A stretch of 64,000 bases of DNA from Spartinivicinus poritis (GTDB lineage: Bacteria; Pseudomonadota; Gammaproteobacteria; Pseudomonadales; Zooshikellaceae), in contig NZ_JAPMOU010000031.1 in NCBI RefSeq assembly GCF_028858535.1, forward strand, positions 1 to 64,000, in the 5' to 3' direction. A program made the position numbers and the translations under genes. Below are positions 27,701 through 35,748 of the stretch, in pieces; position 1 is the first letter of the stretch, and each line of letters opens with the position of its first letter. The notes beneath the pieces are model-generated. The model was not told the DNA's origin and did no database searches. It saw nothing but the letters and a program-made list of their open reading frames with translations.

Positions 27701-29025
27701 AAGAAAATATGATTGATTTAGTGGTAGTAGATGAAGCAGGGCAATGTCGAGTTGATGATGCTTTACCTTTGTTATATCGTGCTAAAAAACTAATGGTGGT
27801 TGGCGATGATAAGCAAACTGTATTTAATAAAAACTCCATTATAGATGACTATTTATTTCGTGAAGCTGAGTTAGAAGAGCACTTGCGAAGTATTCAAGCT
27901 AGAGGTGTTAAGGGAGGGGGATCAAACCTTTTTGAATTAGTTAAATCCATTAAACAAGGGGGGGTATTGTTAGATGAGCACTATCGATGTCCACCTGCAA
28001 TAATTGCTTATTCAAACGAGTATGTTTATAACAATGATTTGAAAATAATGCAGTGGCAACTTCCCAGCTCAACTCCTTCAGTTGTTGTCGACTATGGTGA
28101 GAAAATTGCCACCAGTAATAAAAAGACAACTAACTGGAAATATAAAGGGATCGAAGTCGAAATGGTTGATCGATTTTTTAGCTATATTGTTAAAACAATA
28201 AAGAAAATCGAAAAGGAAACTAAACGGACAATAAATGTAGAAACCGATGTAGCAATTTGCTATTTTCTTTTGAAAAATGAACCATATATTAAAGATAATA
28301 AATCCAAGCTACTGGTAAAACTAGACAGGGGGCGTGATGTGCTGGATGGAGCAGGTGCAGCGCTGCAGGGTAAAGAAAGAGATTATATATTTTATTATTG
28401 GGATATTAGCAGTTCCAACCTGGCTTCTTTCCGGCAAGGGGATGACCCCGACAAACGCAAAGGAGAACTCAATGTATTGATGAGTAGGCCTAAGGTCAGA
28501 GCTTATCATTATTTACATCGGAACTTTGAAACACTAAATCATGGCTCAACAACCATAACCAATTATTTGTGGAACACTTATCGTTCACAAAATAAAAGGA
28601 GCACTAAAGTTCGCTCTAATAATAACTATATTTGGACAGATAGTACGAGTGGACATTCAATCATTGCTATTCTTTCACATTTATGGAGCTGTCGTTCTAT
28701 TCCAGCAGTTGATGCCTATGAACCTTATTTTAATATTGTTATTGGTAATCCAAAACAAAAAGTTGATCTTATGCTAGTTCCCAAAAATGATACAAAATCT
28801 AGTTCAACTGATAAATCAATTGCTGTAGTTGATTTAAGCGCTTTTAAGATGAGTGACAACTCTGTAGATGATGTCGTTGATTATTACTTTCAGCTACAGC
28901 GAGCGGTTCCACGCGTAGATCCAGTATTTACTTTTATTCATGAAATAGCTGATGAACGATCTGGCGCTTACCAACAAATTGAAAAGAAGATACTGGCTGA
29001 GGTGCCTAGCCGAAAATGGCCCTAA
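24727..29025 (+). CDS. UPF1-like superfamily 1 helicase, 1432 residues
   Basis: Residues 1-200 and about 280-500 are unassigned and separated by a Lys-rich linker (about 245-265). The helicase core has Walker A GPPGTGKT (539-546), Walker B VVVDEAGQ (Asp1002), a GDDKQTVF motif III near 1024-1032, LLDEHYRCP (about 1083-1091), the Q-GKERDYIFYY motif V and LNVLMSRPK motif VI (from 1249). DEAGQ and the motif order place it with UPF1/DNA2/IGHMBP2-type SF1B enzymes. About 460 residues lie between Walker A and B, much of them helical, probably the 1B/1C insertions. The C-terminal 140 residues (KVDLMLVP then IAVVDLSAFK) may be a degenerate PD-(D/E)xK-like fold, weakly supported. It would translocate on nucleic acid in the cytoplasm. 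It is last in the operon. Confidence 0.9.
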   Translation: MRFLTNKNIEQGVSAKYDRKNRFVVKRYKTKAGSFVYLLTNSSNNDRLAIPHYLMDRFRALLVKLHKKMESVAAQDIEIDEKLYFKDTEYYRFEYTANTLEHLTIVDLNSAGRFNIYREAVNTVVELLYDAGLDHPNGVFDRIIDYHKLFQFTFNEGSESITSGLSVRRNTLIEMGDYIPLEKDAQNHVISVTTDPTSFENGLTQKNSGIKKTADTKNLEFKRKLGERNTEENHTVDYDTLFGASSAKKAKRPVKNKARLPSVKITKTSCPLPLLAGDIKSHTAKVYKCELTSEDASSLRKGVLADRDAEHLLGFEIFTAIFKKNGKLKSFSFPLYYMNVKVEESGRFLHVYPPENGDVYLNHLSLSVFIENFSDSKKSEPLDSFFNTLLSQKIEIDKKLHNISIRRQLPYSEDVFRQTREILIGKRGENGKGGIIENLNIIGIECDLGSVVLYRAERNPSPLTRALDLDLKKIQRTAHEYPHRFYASLLGKFLNPELKTNNINVEEFCSTPLSPGTLTKSSKALIQNLNDHNFVLLEGPPGTGKTFTIRNLLIHCLNSNKKLLIVSDQQAAIHALNEKIQEYLVGKDVASVTAVKTMNLWKSAIKVIDEVPSSTDDLGLWINKLSKMLAMDLSREQDWPHDNPKILEDIRKLDAEYQEVKENIGRVLNKSFELVNRKSQIIPKNLHPSNHDDISDLTAFLTFIGSGDLSKANKSVSYRKHLALASKFIELRREMLNSNYASCYPDFEFRMESINELESVVSGHINILQLLIKEKPKTEDEFFNLFQTEVESYINSFLVDYWTKCFGAISTGSVTLKIQAVLKHPCISVWKSLLKQLLFHQDFITIVKSCENPDQVLRQFNQIHHFLDPNQVEVEHCLAFDICQYFLSGYREVSINYQLEQLTKIQQKRDMLIKEMCLLKLTSISKKAIANRQNSTNRATKIINLVESLKSCNTIDTGSGASILKELQEELWECFPIWICRKQAVPFLFPSKENMIDLVVVDEAGQCRVDDALPLLYRAKKLMVVGDDKQTVFNKNSIIDDYLFREAELEEHLRSIQARGVKGGGSNLFELVKSIKQGGVLLDEHYRCPPAIIAYSNEYVYNNDLKIMQWQLPSSTPSVVVDYGEKIATSNKKTTNWKYKGIEVEMVDRFFSYIVKTIKKIEKETKRTINVETDVAICYFLLKNEPYIKDNKSKLLVKLDRGRDVLDGAGAALQGKERDYIFYYWDISSSNLASFRQGDDPDKRKGELNVLMSRPKVRAYHYLHRNFETLNHGSTTITNYLWNTYRSQNKRSTKVRSNNNYIWTDSTSGHSIIAILSHLWSCRSIPAVDAYEPYFNIVIGNPKQKVDLMLVPKNDTKSSSTDKSIAVVDLSAFKMSDNSVDDVVDYYFQLQRAVPRVDPVFTFIHEIADERSGAYQQIEKKILAEVPSRKWP

Positions 29026-29526
29026 AAAGATTGGTAATAATGTATTAGGCTAGCAAACTATAAAGGCTATGTTTAAATTTTTTATATTGTTTTTTGTAAT
29101 AAAAATATCACTTTAGATAATTGCTTTCTAAAGTGATGAATAGCTACTTCTCGATATTTATTGATAAAAATAATATAAAGCAAATAGTTTTGATCAGCAG
29201 CCACTGACTGTGTTTGGGATGAGGTCACTTGTTCTTTATGCACAGGACAAACTCTATAACTTGATTACCCAGATTATTATAAAAATCAATAATTAGTTAG
29301 AAAAGCAAACTAGCTTAGGAGTTTGGCTATACTAATCAAATTGCTTGCGATGACTTTATATTTAACTAAGGGTATATTGATTTAAATAGTTGTATGTTAT
29401 CTCAATCTGTCTGATAAACTTACAAGTAAAGTATTCACTTTTAATACATGTAGGTACCTTGTTTAAAAGTTTTGTGAATATTGAAAACATACTTTGCTTT
29501 GAAAAGAATGCAAACATGAGGGTTGA
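29026..29526. other. intergenic region with one stem-loop
   Basis: About 500 AT-rich bases after the helicase gene. An 11-bp perfect stem (ATCACTTTAGA, 29107-29117, with TCTAAAGTGAT, 29127-29137) has no U-run but could end or protect the helicase transcript. No gene is seen in the rest; the last 100 bases presumably hold the promoter of the next gene. Confidence 0.55.
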
Positions 29527-30351
29527 GTGATTTATCTAAAAATAATTGTTTTTATTACAGTTTTTTCTTTATCGATGCTTGCAAACAGTTTGCAGTCAGT
29601 TGATGTTTGGACTTACTACCAAAACCCTCCGTTTGTTGTTAGTTCAGAAAACAATCATGGGCTAACTTACAAGTTTTTTTGTTATCTTAATATTAAGTAT
29701 AAAGATAAAATGGAATTTAATGTACATTTTATACCCAAAAGAAGAATAAATTACTATCTCTCCAAAGGGGAAGCAGGTGTTGTTCCTTGGGTTAGTCCAT
29801 TATTTTTTAATGATAAAAATATGGACCATTATCTATGGAGTCAATCAATCATTGATGATCAGCAGGATATTATTTCATTAGCAACAAATAAAGTTACTTA
29901 TTCAAACAAACATGCACTTACTGGGTTGTTAGTAGGGGCTATTATTGGACATCGTTATATTGTGATTGATGACCTTGTTGAAAATAAATTAATGTTTAGA
30001 AAAAACTTTCGTAATGAAGAAATAGTTTTAAATGTTTTATTGAATAATCGGGTTGATTTTATAACCTTGCCAAGATCAACAATTCAATTCTATATCAAAA
30101 GTTTAAAGCTCGAAGAAAAGTTATATATTTCACCAAAGCCACTGCAAGCATACTCTCGTCGATTGTTGATCACTCCAAATCTAAAGAGTGTACACCAGTT
30201 TTTTATTAAGATCCTTCCAGAACTTATAGAAAGCCCTACTTGGTTTTTTATAGAGGAACAGCATGCTGCTTTTGATAAAAATGTAAAGTTAAGCAAAGAA
30301 CATCTCAGTGAAGAAGAAGCTACATACATAAAGGCATGTGAGCCGTTATAG
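29527..30351 (+). CDS. periplasmic solute-binding-like protein
   Basis: 274 residues starting at a GTG with GAGG upstream. The signal peptide (hydrophobic about 4-18) is followed by a divergent SBP_bac_3-like fold: VDVWTYYQNPPFVV near the mature N-terminus, PKRRINYYLSKGEAGVVPWVSP, and an IGHRYIVIDDLVE segment. Its closest relative in the window is the product of 57585-58355, sharing the PPF, R-R/K-R, WV-P and GH-YI-ID-LV positions. No permease or ATPase is adjacent, so it is more likely a sensor or orphan binding protein than part of an importer. Ligand unknown. Confidence 0.75.
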   Translation: MIYLKIIVFITVFSLSMLANSLQSVDVWTYYQNPPFVVSSENNHGLTYKFFCYLNIKYKDKMEFNVHFIPKRRINYYLSKGEAGVVPWVSPLFFNDKNMDHYLWSQSIIDDQQDIISLATNKVTYSNKHALTGLLVGAIIGHRYIVIDDLVENKLMFRKNFRNEEIVLNVLLNNRVDFITLPRSTIQFYIKSLKLEEKLYISPKPLQAYSRRLLITPNLKSVHQFFIKILPELIESPTWFFIEEQHAAFDKNVKLSKEHLSEEEATYIKACEPL

Positions 30352-30387
30352 ACAGATACCTAGCTCTGCACACTTTCTGAGGAGACA

Positions 30388-31722
30388 CTAAGGAGTTAGA
30401 ATTTGCCGCAATAAACTTCTGCAATCTTTGGCCTGTTCCAGGTTGGTAACAGTTTCTTTAATGGCATTAATGCGAGATTGTGGGAGTTGGCTTGCTGCTA
30501 GCAACTGGAATTTGTCATGAAACTCTGCGGTGGTCATTGCTGTGGCTGGATCGCCTTTGGCGGGTGTATTTGGGCTGCTGTATTGATGGCCGTTTTTTAG
30601 CAAAATATGCACGCGTGACAGCATTGCTTCTGGAAAACATGCGGATAGATCATCTGCTTCGATAATTTCAATACGACGACTGATAGCTAAAATATCTTCA
30701 GCATAAATAGCATCGCCAGTTACTTCAGTTGGGCCCAGCTGACCTCGACTGATTAATGCGGCGACAGGAAACGCCAGGCTATATTGGGCTTCATCTGCAT
30801 TGGCTGGAAAATGCCCTTGTAAACGCATAGATTCATGAAACGTTTCGATACGGATAGTTTCAATATTATTGGCATTTATTTCAGGATGCTGATTCATCAA
30901 GGTAGTGATGGCAGTTAAAGCAGGTTGTGCCCAGCGACAGACAGGCCAGGGTTTAAAATACTGGGCATCTATTTCCCAGCGTTTGCCTAAATCATCCCAG
31001 TAGTGTTGTACATTTTTCATGGCTACCGTTTCTGCTGGGGCACCAGTTATACCTTCTTGTGCTAGCAGTAATGCATTGATTCCTGCATAAGCACCGGCAC
31101 CGTGGGCATCGCGTAACATTGAGGGGAAATCAACTAGTCGCATCATTGGGCAACGGGGGCCGAAATATTCAGCAATACCCAGGGCATGCCGAAACTGTTG
31201 TTCATTTAAATTCAGTAAGCGGGCACCACCGCAGACAACCCCTATACCTGAAAAAGCACCGGAAGCATGGTATTCCGCTGTGCTATTCATTAGTGCAATG
31301 CCTGCCCGTAGTGCTGTTTCATATCCAATGGTAATTGCTGCGAGTAATTCACTTCCGCTGATTTGCTGCCCTTGATTACAGTAGGCATCTGCTAAGGCTA
31401 TTAGAGCAGGTACTATTGTTGCCCCGGCATGGCCTTTCGAGGTGAAATGACCTTCATGGGCATCCAAACTATCAACGATAAAACCACCTGCCCAGGCAGC
31501 CCCTAATGGGTGAACGGGGCGGCCATCAAATAATAAGCGAGAGTAAAGGTGAGTAGGGGTATAGTGTTTTATCGCATAGTTTTTTATTTGTTGAGCGGTT
31601 TGGTTGTGACTAGCACCAGCAGCGATGCCAATAATATCCAACAATGAATGACTGACAATTTGCCGTGTATGATCAGGAATATCGCTAAATTGCAATTGAC
31701 GTATAAATTGATATAGATACAT
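30388..31722 (-). CDS. MmgE/PrpD family protein
   Basis: 444 residues with the family pattern throughout: LLDIIGIAAGAS, WAGGFIVDSLDAHEGH, KGHAGATIVPAL, GYETALRAG, HASGAFSGIGV, GAYAGINALLLAQEG, YFKPWPVCRWAQPALTA. The group contains 2-methylcitrate dehydratase (PrpD), itaconate decarboxylase and many enzymes of unknown substrate. There is no prpB/prpC nearby. Position beside proVWX and the Rieske/DapA/aldehyde dehydrogenase genes suggests a dehydratase or isomerase step in betaine-derived carbon catabolism (inference). The ribosome binding site is weak. Confidence 0.88.
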   Translation of the reverse strand: MYLYQFIRQLQFSDIPDHTRQIVSHSLLDIIGIAAGASHNQTAQQIKNYAIKHYTPTHLYSRLLFDGRPVHPLGAAWAGGFIVDSLDAHEGHFTSKGHAGATIVPALIALADAYCNQGQQISGSELLAAITIGYETALRAGIALMNSTAEYHASGAFSGIGVVCGGARLLNLNEQQFRHALGIAEYFGPRCPMMRLVDFPSMLRDAHGAGAYAGINALLLAQEGITGAPAETVAMKNVQHYWDDLGKRWEIDAQYFKPWPVCRWAQPALTAITTLMNQHPEINANNIETIRIETFHESMRLQGHFPANADEAQYSLAFPVAALISRGQLGPTEVTGDAIYAEDILAISRRIEIIEADDLSACFPEAMLSRVHILLKNGHQYSSPNTPAKGDPATAMTTAEFHDKFQLLAASQLPQSRINAIKETVTNLEQAKDCRSLLRQILTP

Positions 31723-31761
31723 TATTTTTTTAGGTAAAAATCTTATTTTGAGTTTTTAACT

Positions 31762-31871
31762 GTATCAAGTAGTAGGATATTCTTCCTCCGCTCTTGAAGT
31801 GCCATCCCTGGCTCATCAAGAGCTAAAAAGGCATCCATGCCTTAGCTGCAGAATACCCCACTACTTTATAC
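31762..31871. repeat. B-family palindromic element, copy B1
   Basis: Terminal inverted repeats of about 21 bases (31762-31782 and 31851-31871) enclose nested stems GCTCTTGA/TCAAGAGC and GGCATCC motifs. It lies between the MmgE/PrpD start and the proX stop. The inner part is nearly identical to the copy at 42994-43166, while the outermost arms differ in sequence but stay self-complementary. Confidence 0.85.
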
Positions 31872-31911
31872 CATAAGTTAATAATGTATGGCTGAAACAG
31901 TGAATAAGTGA

Positions 31912-32967
31912 TTATTTTGCTGCCGAGCGTGCTTGCTTTAACCAACTATCAAACGTTGTTTGGTTGAGGGTGATCCATTCTTTCGCATGGCGTTTAATAT
32001 CAGCAACTGATTTTTCGCCATTTTGCATTTTTAAGTTTTGAGCACTTTCATCGTTAGCAGAAATTTGTACTAGGGATATAAACGTTTTTGCGGCTGGGTT
32101 TTCAGCAGCGAAATCTTTGCCCATAACAGCCATGACTTTATCCACAGCAAAGCCTAGGTTTTTGCCCTGAAATTGGGTATTAACGTCATTATTTTTACCT
32201 GGCAGACTGGTAAAAGGTACATCTAGCCACTCCACATCTTTTCCAGGGACTAATACCCCTGAAATCCACTGTGGCATCCAGCTGTAATACAAAACCGGTT
32301 TACCCTGTTTATAGCGAGCGATAGTATCGGCCATTAAGGCGAAATAAGATCCCCGGTTATGGCTGACCGTTTTGTTTAATTGATAAGCCTTGATATGATG
32401 GTCAATCACCTGCTCACAACCCCAGCCAGGATTACAACCAGTCAGGTCAGCTTTGCCATCACCATTGGTATCAAACAGTTTGGCTACTTCAGGTTTTTTA
32501 AAGTCAGCCAATGAGTGTATATTGTATTTATTCGCAGTTTTTTTATCAATTAAATAGCCCTGCAATACGCTAGGGATAGTAGTACCGGCTTTTACCAGCC
32601 TTCTGTCGCCGCCTGCTTTTTGGTAGAAATTGTCGTGTAAAATATCCCACAGGTGTACACTAAAATCCGCATCACCGTAAGCAAGAGCCAGCATTAGTGC
32701 TGCATATTCTGTTTCTTTGGGTTTTTCCACTTCATAACCTAGCTCTTCTAACCCTGCTATAACAATTTCACCACGAAAACGCTCTTCAGCAATATTGGGA
32801 AAGATGGGAGTAACTGATTTACCTTCACCTGGTTGCTCAGCTGCATGAGAGGTAGTTAATGGCAGGGTAAATAATACGGTGATTGCCGTAATTTTTATGG
32901 TTGCTTTAGTGAATTGTTTTAAAAATGATAGAGTGTTAAAAGATAGCTTGGTAATTGGAAACTGCAT
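31912..32967 (-). CDS. proX: glycine betaine/proline betaine substrate-binding protein ProX
   Basis: 351 residues, TAGGAG eight bases before the ATG, cleavable signal peptide with AHA-like site near 40-44 (TSHAAEQ). Strong agreement with E. coli ProX: LFDTNGDGKADLTGCNPGWGCE, YLIDKKTA, GKPVLYYSW, and the aromatic Trp residues (HLWDILHDN, GWGCE, YYSWMP) that box the quaternary ammonium group. It delivers betaines in the periplasm to ProW/ProV. It is the third gene of a proV-proW-proX operon; the 335-bp gap before it is filled by a repeat element, unusual for such an operon. Confidence 0.95.
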   Translation of the reverse strand: MQFPITKLSFNTLSFLKQFTKATIKITAITVLFTLPLTTSHAAEQPGEGKSVTPIFPNIAEERFRGEIVIAGLEELGYEVEKPKETEYAALMLALAYGDADFSVHLWDILHDNFYQKAGGDRRLVKAGTTIPSVLQGYLIDKKTANKYNIHSLADFKKPEVAKLFDTNGDGKADLTGCNPGWGCEQVIDHHIKAYQLNKTVSHNRGSYFALMADTIARYKQGKPVLYYSWMPQWISGVLVPGKDVEWLDVPFTSLPGKNNDVNTQFQGKNLGFAVDKVMAVMGKDFAAENPAAKTFISLVQISANDESAQNLKMQNGEKSVADIKRHAKEWITLNQTTFDSWLKQARSAAK

Positions 32968-32987
32968 TAGATAACTCCTAATTTATT

Positions 32988-33283
32988 ATACCCTTCTCGA
33001 ATGATTTTTAGGGTTTGTTGTCGTCGCTAAGCACCAAGGATGGTGTGAATGCAGTTTATGCAGGAGCAATAAACTGTCTTCCCCCCAATCATTTATAAAA
33101 ACATAAACTCATGGGTGCAAGTCTGATACGGCAAGACTTGCGGTAGCTGCCTTAATTTATATAAAAGTGCTACAGGAACTCATCGCTCGACGGCCCAGCT
33201 AGCACTTTTACTTCAATTAGTGTTGCTATCGCTAACCTTGCAGTAGCAGGTTAGCCCCCTAAAAACCATTCGCTTTGGCTATA
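32988..33283. repeat. A-family palindromic element, long copy A1
   Basis: About 295 bases with inverted ends (left ATACCCTTCTCGAATGATTT, right AAAAACCATTCGCTTTGGCT). Several nested hairpins lie within, for example GCAAGTC/GACTTGC near 33117-33140 and AAAGTGCT/AGCACTTT. It fills the gap between proW and proX. The internal module 33113-33180 also occurs, inverted, in element B2 (about 43043-43107). Confidence 0.88.
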
Positions 33284-33302
33284 TGTGGTTGCTTTATTAT
33301 TT

Positions 33303-34274
33303 TTATTGGTTAGGACTGTTACTGAACTTGTTGCCATAGCTGTTCCTGAGTTTGTTACGATAAAAGTAAACCAGGCAGCCAATGGGGCCAGTTTCATACC
33401 AGTGCAGGGTGTTATTGGCTTCGGACCGCTCTCCAATAGCCTGGGTTAACCGATCAAGAAAAATTGCCAGTAACACTAAGCCAGCTCCTCCTACAGTGGC
33501 TAAACCCATGTCCAGCCGACCGATACCTCTCAGCACCATTTGGCCCAAACCACCTACAGATATCATTGAAGCTATCACGACCATGGATAACGACAGCATT
33601 AAGGTTTGGTTCATGCCAGCCATAATGGTGGGCGTGGCTAATGGTAATTGCACTTTAAATAGCATTTGACGAGGTGTGCAGCCAAACGCCTGAGCGGCTT
33701 CCACTTTATCTGCCGGCACTTGGCGTATACCTAAATTGGTTAGGCGTACCAGCGGTGGTAAAGCGAAAATAATAGTGACTAATACTCCAGGTACGTTGCC
33801 AATGCCAAACAGCATTACAACAGGTACCAGATAGACAAAAGCGGGCAAGGTTTGCATTGCATCAAGTATTGGACGAATAATACGTTCCACTCGATCATTA
33901 CGGGCACAGAGTATTCCCAAGGGTACGCCAAATAATGTACAGAAAAATACGGCAGTTAATACCAGGGATAAGGTGGTCATAGACTCAGACCAGACACCAA
34001 TCAGGCCTAATAAAAACAGGGTAATACCACAAAAAGCCCCCATTTTTTTGCCTGCTAACTGCCAGCCAACCAGCGAGGCAATAATAATGCTAATTAAGGG
34101 TGGAATGGATAATAGCATTGATTCAATGCCATTTAATACTTGATCAATAGGCCAACGAATACCGCGAAAAAAACCACGAAAATTATCGACCAGATAGTTA
34201 AGGGCTGCTTCAACCCATTCTCCCAAGGGAATACTGAGGCACTGAAAGGGATCTAATAAATTACAGTCTGACAT
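33303..34274 (-). CDS. proW: glycine betaine ABC transporter permease ProW
   Basis: 323 residues with GGGAGA upstream. The N-terminal [20 protein letters not shown] segment is characteristic of ProW, followed by about seven membrane helices. The binding-protein-dependent permease loop reads [26 protein letters not shown], the EAA motif that contacts ProV. AQAFG and [11 protein letters not shown] match OpuAB/ProW proteins. It is the second gene of the betaine importer; 99 bases carrying a small A-type repeat separate it from proV. The last 30 residues are polar and cytoplasmic. Confidence 0.95.
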   Translation of the reverse strand: MSDCNLLDPFQCLSIPLGEWVEAALNYLVDNFRGFFRGIRWPIDQVLNGIESMLLSIPPLISIIIASLVGWQLAGKKMGAFCGITLFLLGLIGVWSESMTTLSLVLTAVFFCTLFGVPLGILCARNDRVERIIRPILDAMQTLPAFVYLVPVVMLFGIGNVPGVLVTIIFALPPLVRLTNLGIRQVPADKVEAAQAFGCTPRQMLFKVQLPLATPTIMAGMNQTLMLSLSMVVIASMISVGGLGQMVLRGIGRLDMGLATVGGAGLVLLAIFLDRLTQAIGERSEANNTLHWYETGPIGCLVYFYRNKLRNSYGNKFSNSPNQ

Positions 34275-34289
34275 GGGGTCTCCCTTTTT

Positions 34290-34353
34290 TATACTCTTCG
34301 CGAATGATTTTTAGGGTTTGTTGTCGTCGCTAAAAACCATTCGCTTTGACTAT
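34290..34353. repeat. A-family palindromic element, minimal copy A2
   Basis: Sixty-four bases made almost only of the two A-family ends (left TTCGCGAATGATTTTTAGGG, right CTAAAAACCATTCGCTTTGA) around a short GTTTGTTGTCGTCG centre. It occupies the gap between proV and proW and can fold into one long stem. Confidence 0.88.
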
Positions 34354-34373
34354 GAATGTTGTATTTTAATTTT

Positions 34374-35555
34374 TTATTGTTTGCTTAAAGTCTGTAACAG
34401 TTGCTGTTTTGATATTGTCCCGTAAAAAGTGCCATGTTGATCAATGACTGGAACAGGATAAGGCGCGTCAGCCACGGTATTAAACATGTCTTTTAGCGGA
34501 GTATCGGTATAAACCGTCAAGTGGTTATCCATTCGATGCTGATATAGCTTTTCAAAATCAGTAGGAGTTGGTTTTAATGCACTGGTAGGAATCACGCCTT
34601 GAAGTTTGTTCCGCTCATTAATCAGGTAGCCAAAGCGAATACTGTCACAGGCATGATGGGGGTGAATTTGACCGTTTAGTTTAATAATACTTCTTGGGTC
34701 TGTTTCAGCGATATCGCCTGCTTTTAATACTTTGGATACATCCACGCCATTAAAAAAGCTGGCAACATATTCATTAGCCGGGTTGCGCAGCATGGCTTCC
34801 GGTGTACCTGTCTGGACAACCTGGCCCCCTTCCATAATGGCAATACGATCACCAATGCGAATGGCTTCGTCGAGATCATGGGAGATAAATACAACTGTTC
34901 TTTCCTGTTCCCGCTGCAAGCGAATTAACTCATCCTGCATTTCGGTGCGAATGAGTGGGTCCAGGGCAGAGAAGGCCTCATCCATCAGTAGGATGGTGGG
35001 GTCATTGGCTAAAGCACGGGCTAGACCAACTCGTTGCTGCATACCTCCCGACAGTTGATGGGGATAGCTGGTTTGATATTCCGCCAAGCTGACTTGTTCT
35101 AGTGCTGCCGCCGCACGGGCATTTTTTTCTTTTGTTGGAATACCGGATATATCAAGACCAAAAGCCGCATTTTCTAACACCGTCATGTGGGGCATCAGCG
35201 CAAATGATTGAAAAACCATACTCATTTCTTTGCGGCGCACCTCCAGTAATTCTTTAGCTGACAGTTGGGTGATATCTCGTCCATTGAGGTTAATGGTGCC
35301 AGAGGTAGGTTCTATCAGTCGGTTAAGTAAGCGTACTAACGTAGATTTGCCGGAGCCAGACAACCCCATAATGACAAATATTTCGCCTTTATTAACAGTG
35401 AAGCTGGCATCAAAAACACCGACAGTTTGCCCAGTTGATAAAAAAACGTCGTCTTTATCTGCGCCATTCTTCAGCATTTCCATGGCAACAGCAGGCTTAT
35501 TGCCGTATACCTTGAAGATATTATTAATCGAGAGTATTTCGCTGGAATCCGCCAT
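34374..35555 (-). CDS. proV: glycine betaine ABC transporter ATPase ProV
   Basis: 393 residues, GAGGG just before the ATG. The ABC ATPase domain (about 25-270) has Walker A GLSGSGKST, signature LSGGMQQRVGLARALA, Walker B ILLMDEAFSALDP and the switch His of FISHD. An N-terminal extension with VGVFDASFTV is typical of ProV/OpuAA. Two CBS domains (about 280-393) follow; in OpuA they sense ionic strength. It powers betaine import at the inner membrane and is the first gene of the operon, so osmotic induction is expected, but I identified no specific promoter. Confidence 0.95.
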   Translation of the reverse strand: MADSSEILSINNIFKVYGNKPAVAMEMLKNGADKDDVFLSTGQTVGVFDASFTVNKGEIFVIMGLSGSGKSTLVRLLNRLIEPTSGTINLNGRDITQLSAKELLEVRRKEMSMVFQSFALMPHMTVLENAAFGLDISGIPTKEKNARAAAALEQVSLAEYQTSYPHQLSGGMQQRVGLARALANDPTILLMDEAFSALDPLIRTEMQDELIRLQREQERTVVFISHDLDEAIRIGDRIAIMEGGQVVQTGTPEAMLRNPANEYVASFFNGVDVSKVLKAGDIAETDPRSIIKLNGQIHPHHACDSIRFGYLINERNKLQGVIPTSALKPTPTDFEKLYQHRMDNHLTVYTDTPLKDMFNTVADAPYPVPVIDQHGTFYGTISKQQLLQTLSKQ

Positions 35556-35748
35556 GCTGCCCTCTATTGTTATGATTATTCTGTAGCTATACCCTATATT
35601 TGCTTATTGCACTTAATTACTTAACGACTTGTTCCATGTGCTGCCTTACAATCAGGCTGGTCGCTTTTGTAATAAAGTATTCATTTACGCCCAAAGCGTC
35701 CAATGATATTTGGTGGGTGAAAACCATAATATATTGTTATGGGTATAG

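Noticed and set aside
22033-29025. Direct assignment to Zorya type I, II or III
   Set aside because: No ZorC, SNF2-type ZorD, HNH ZorE or ZorF/G is recognisable, and the MotA-like protein lacks the long cytoplasmic tail. Only the motor theme is shared.
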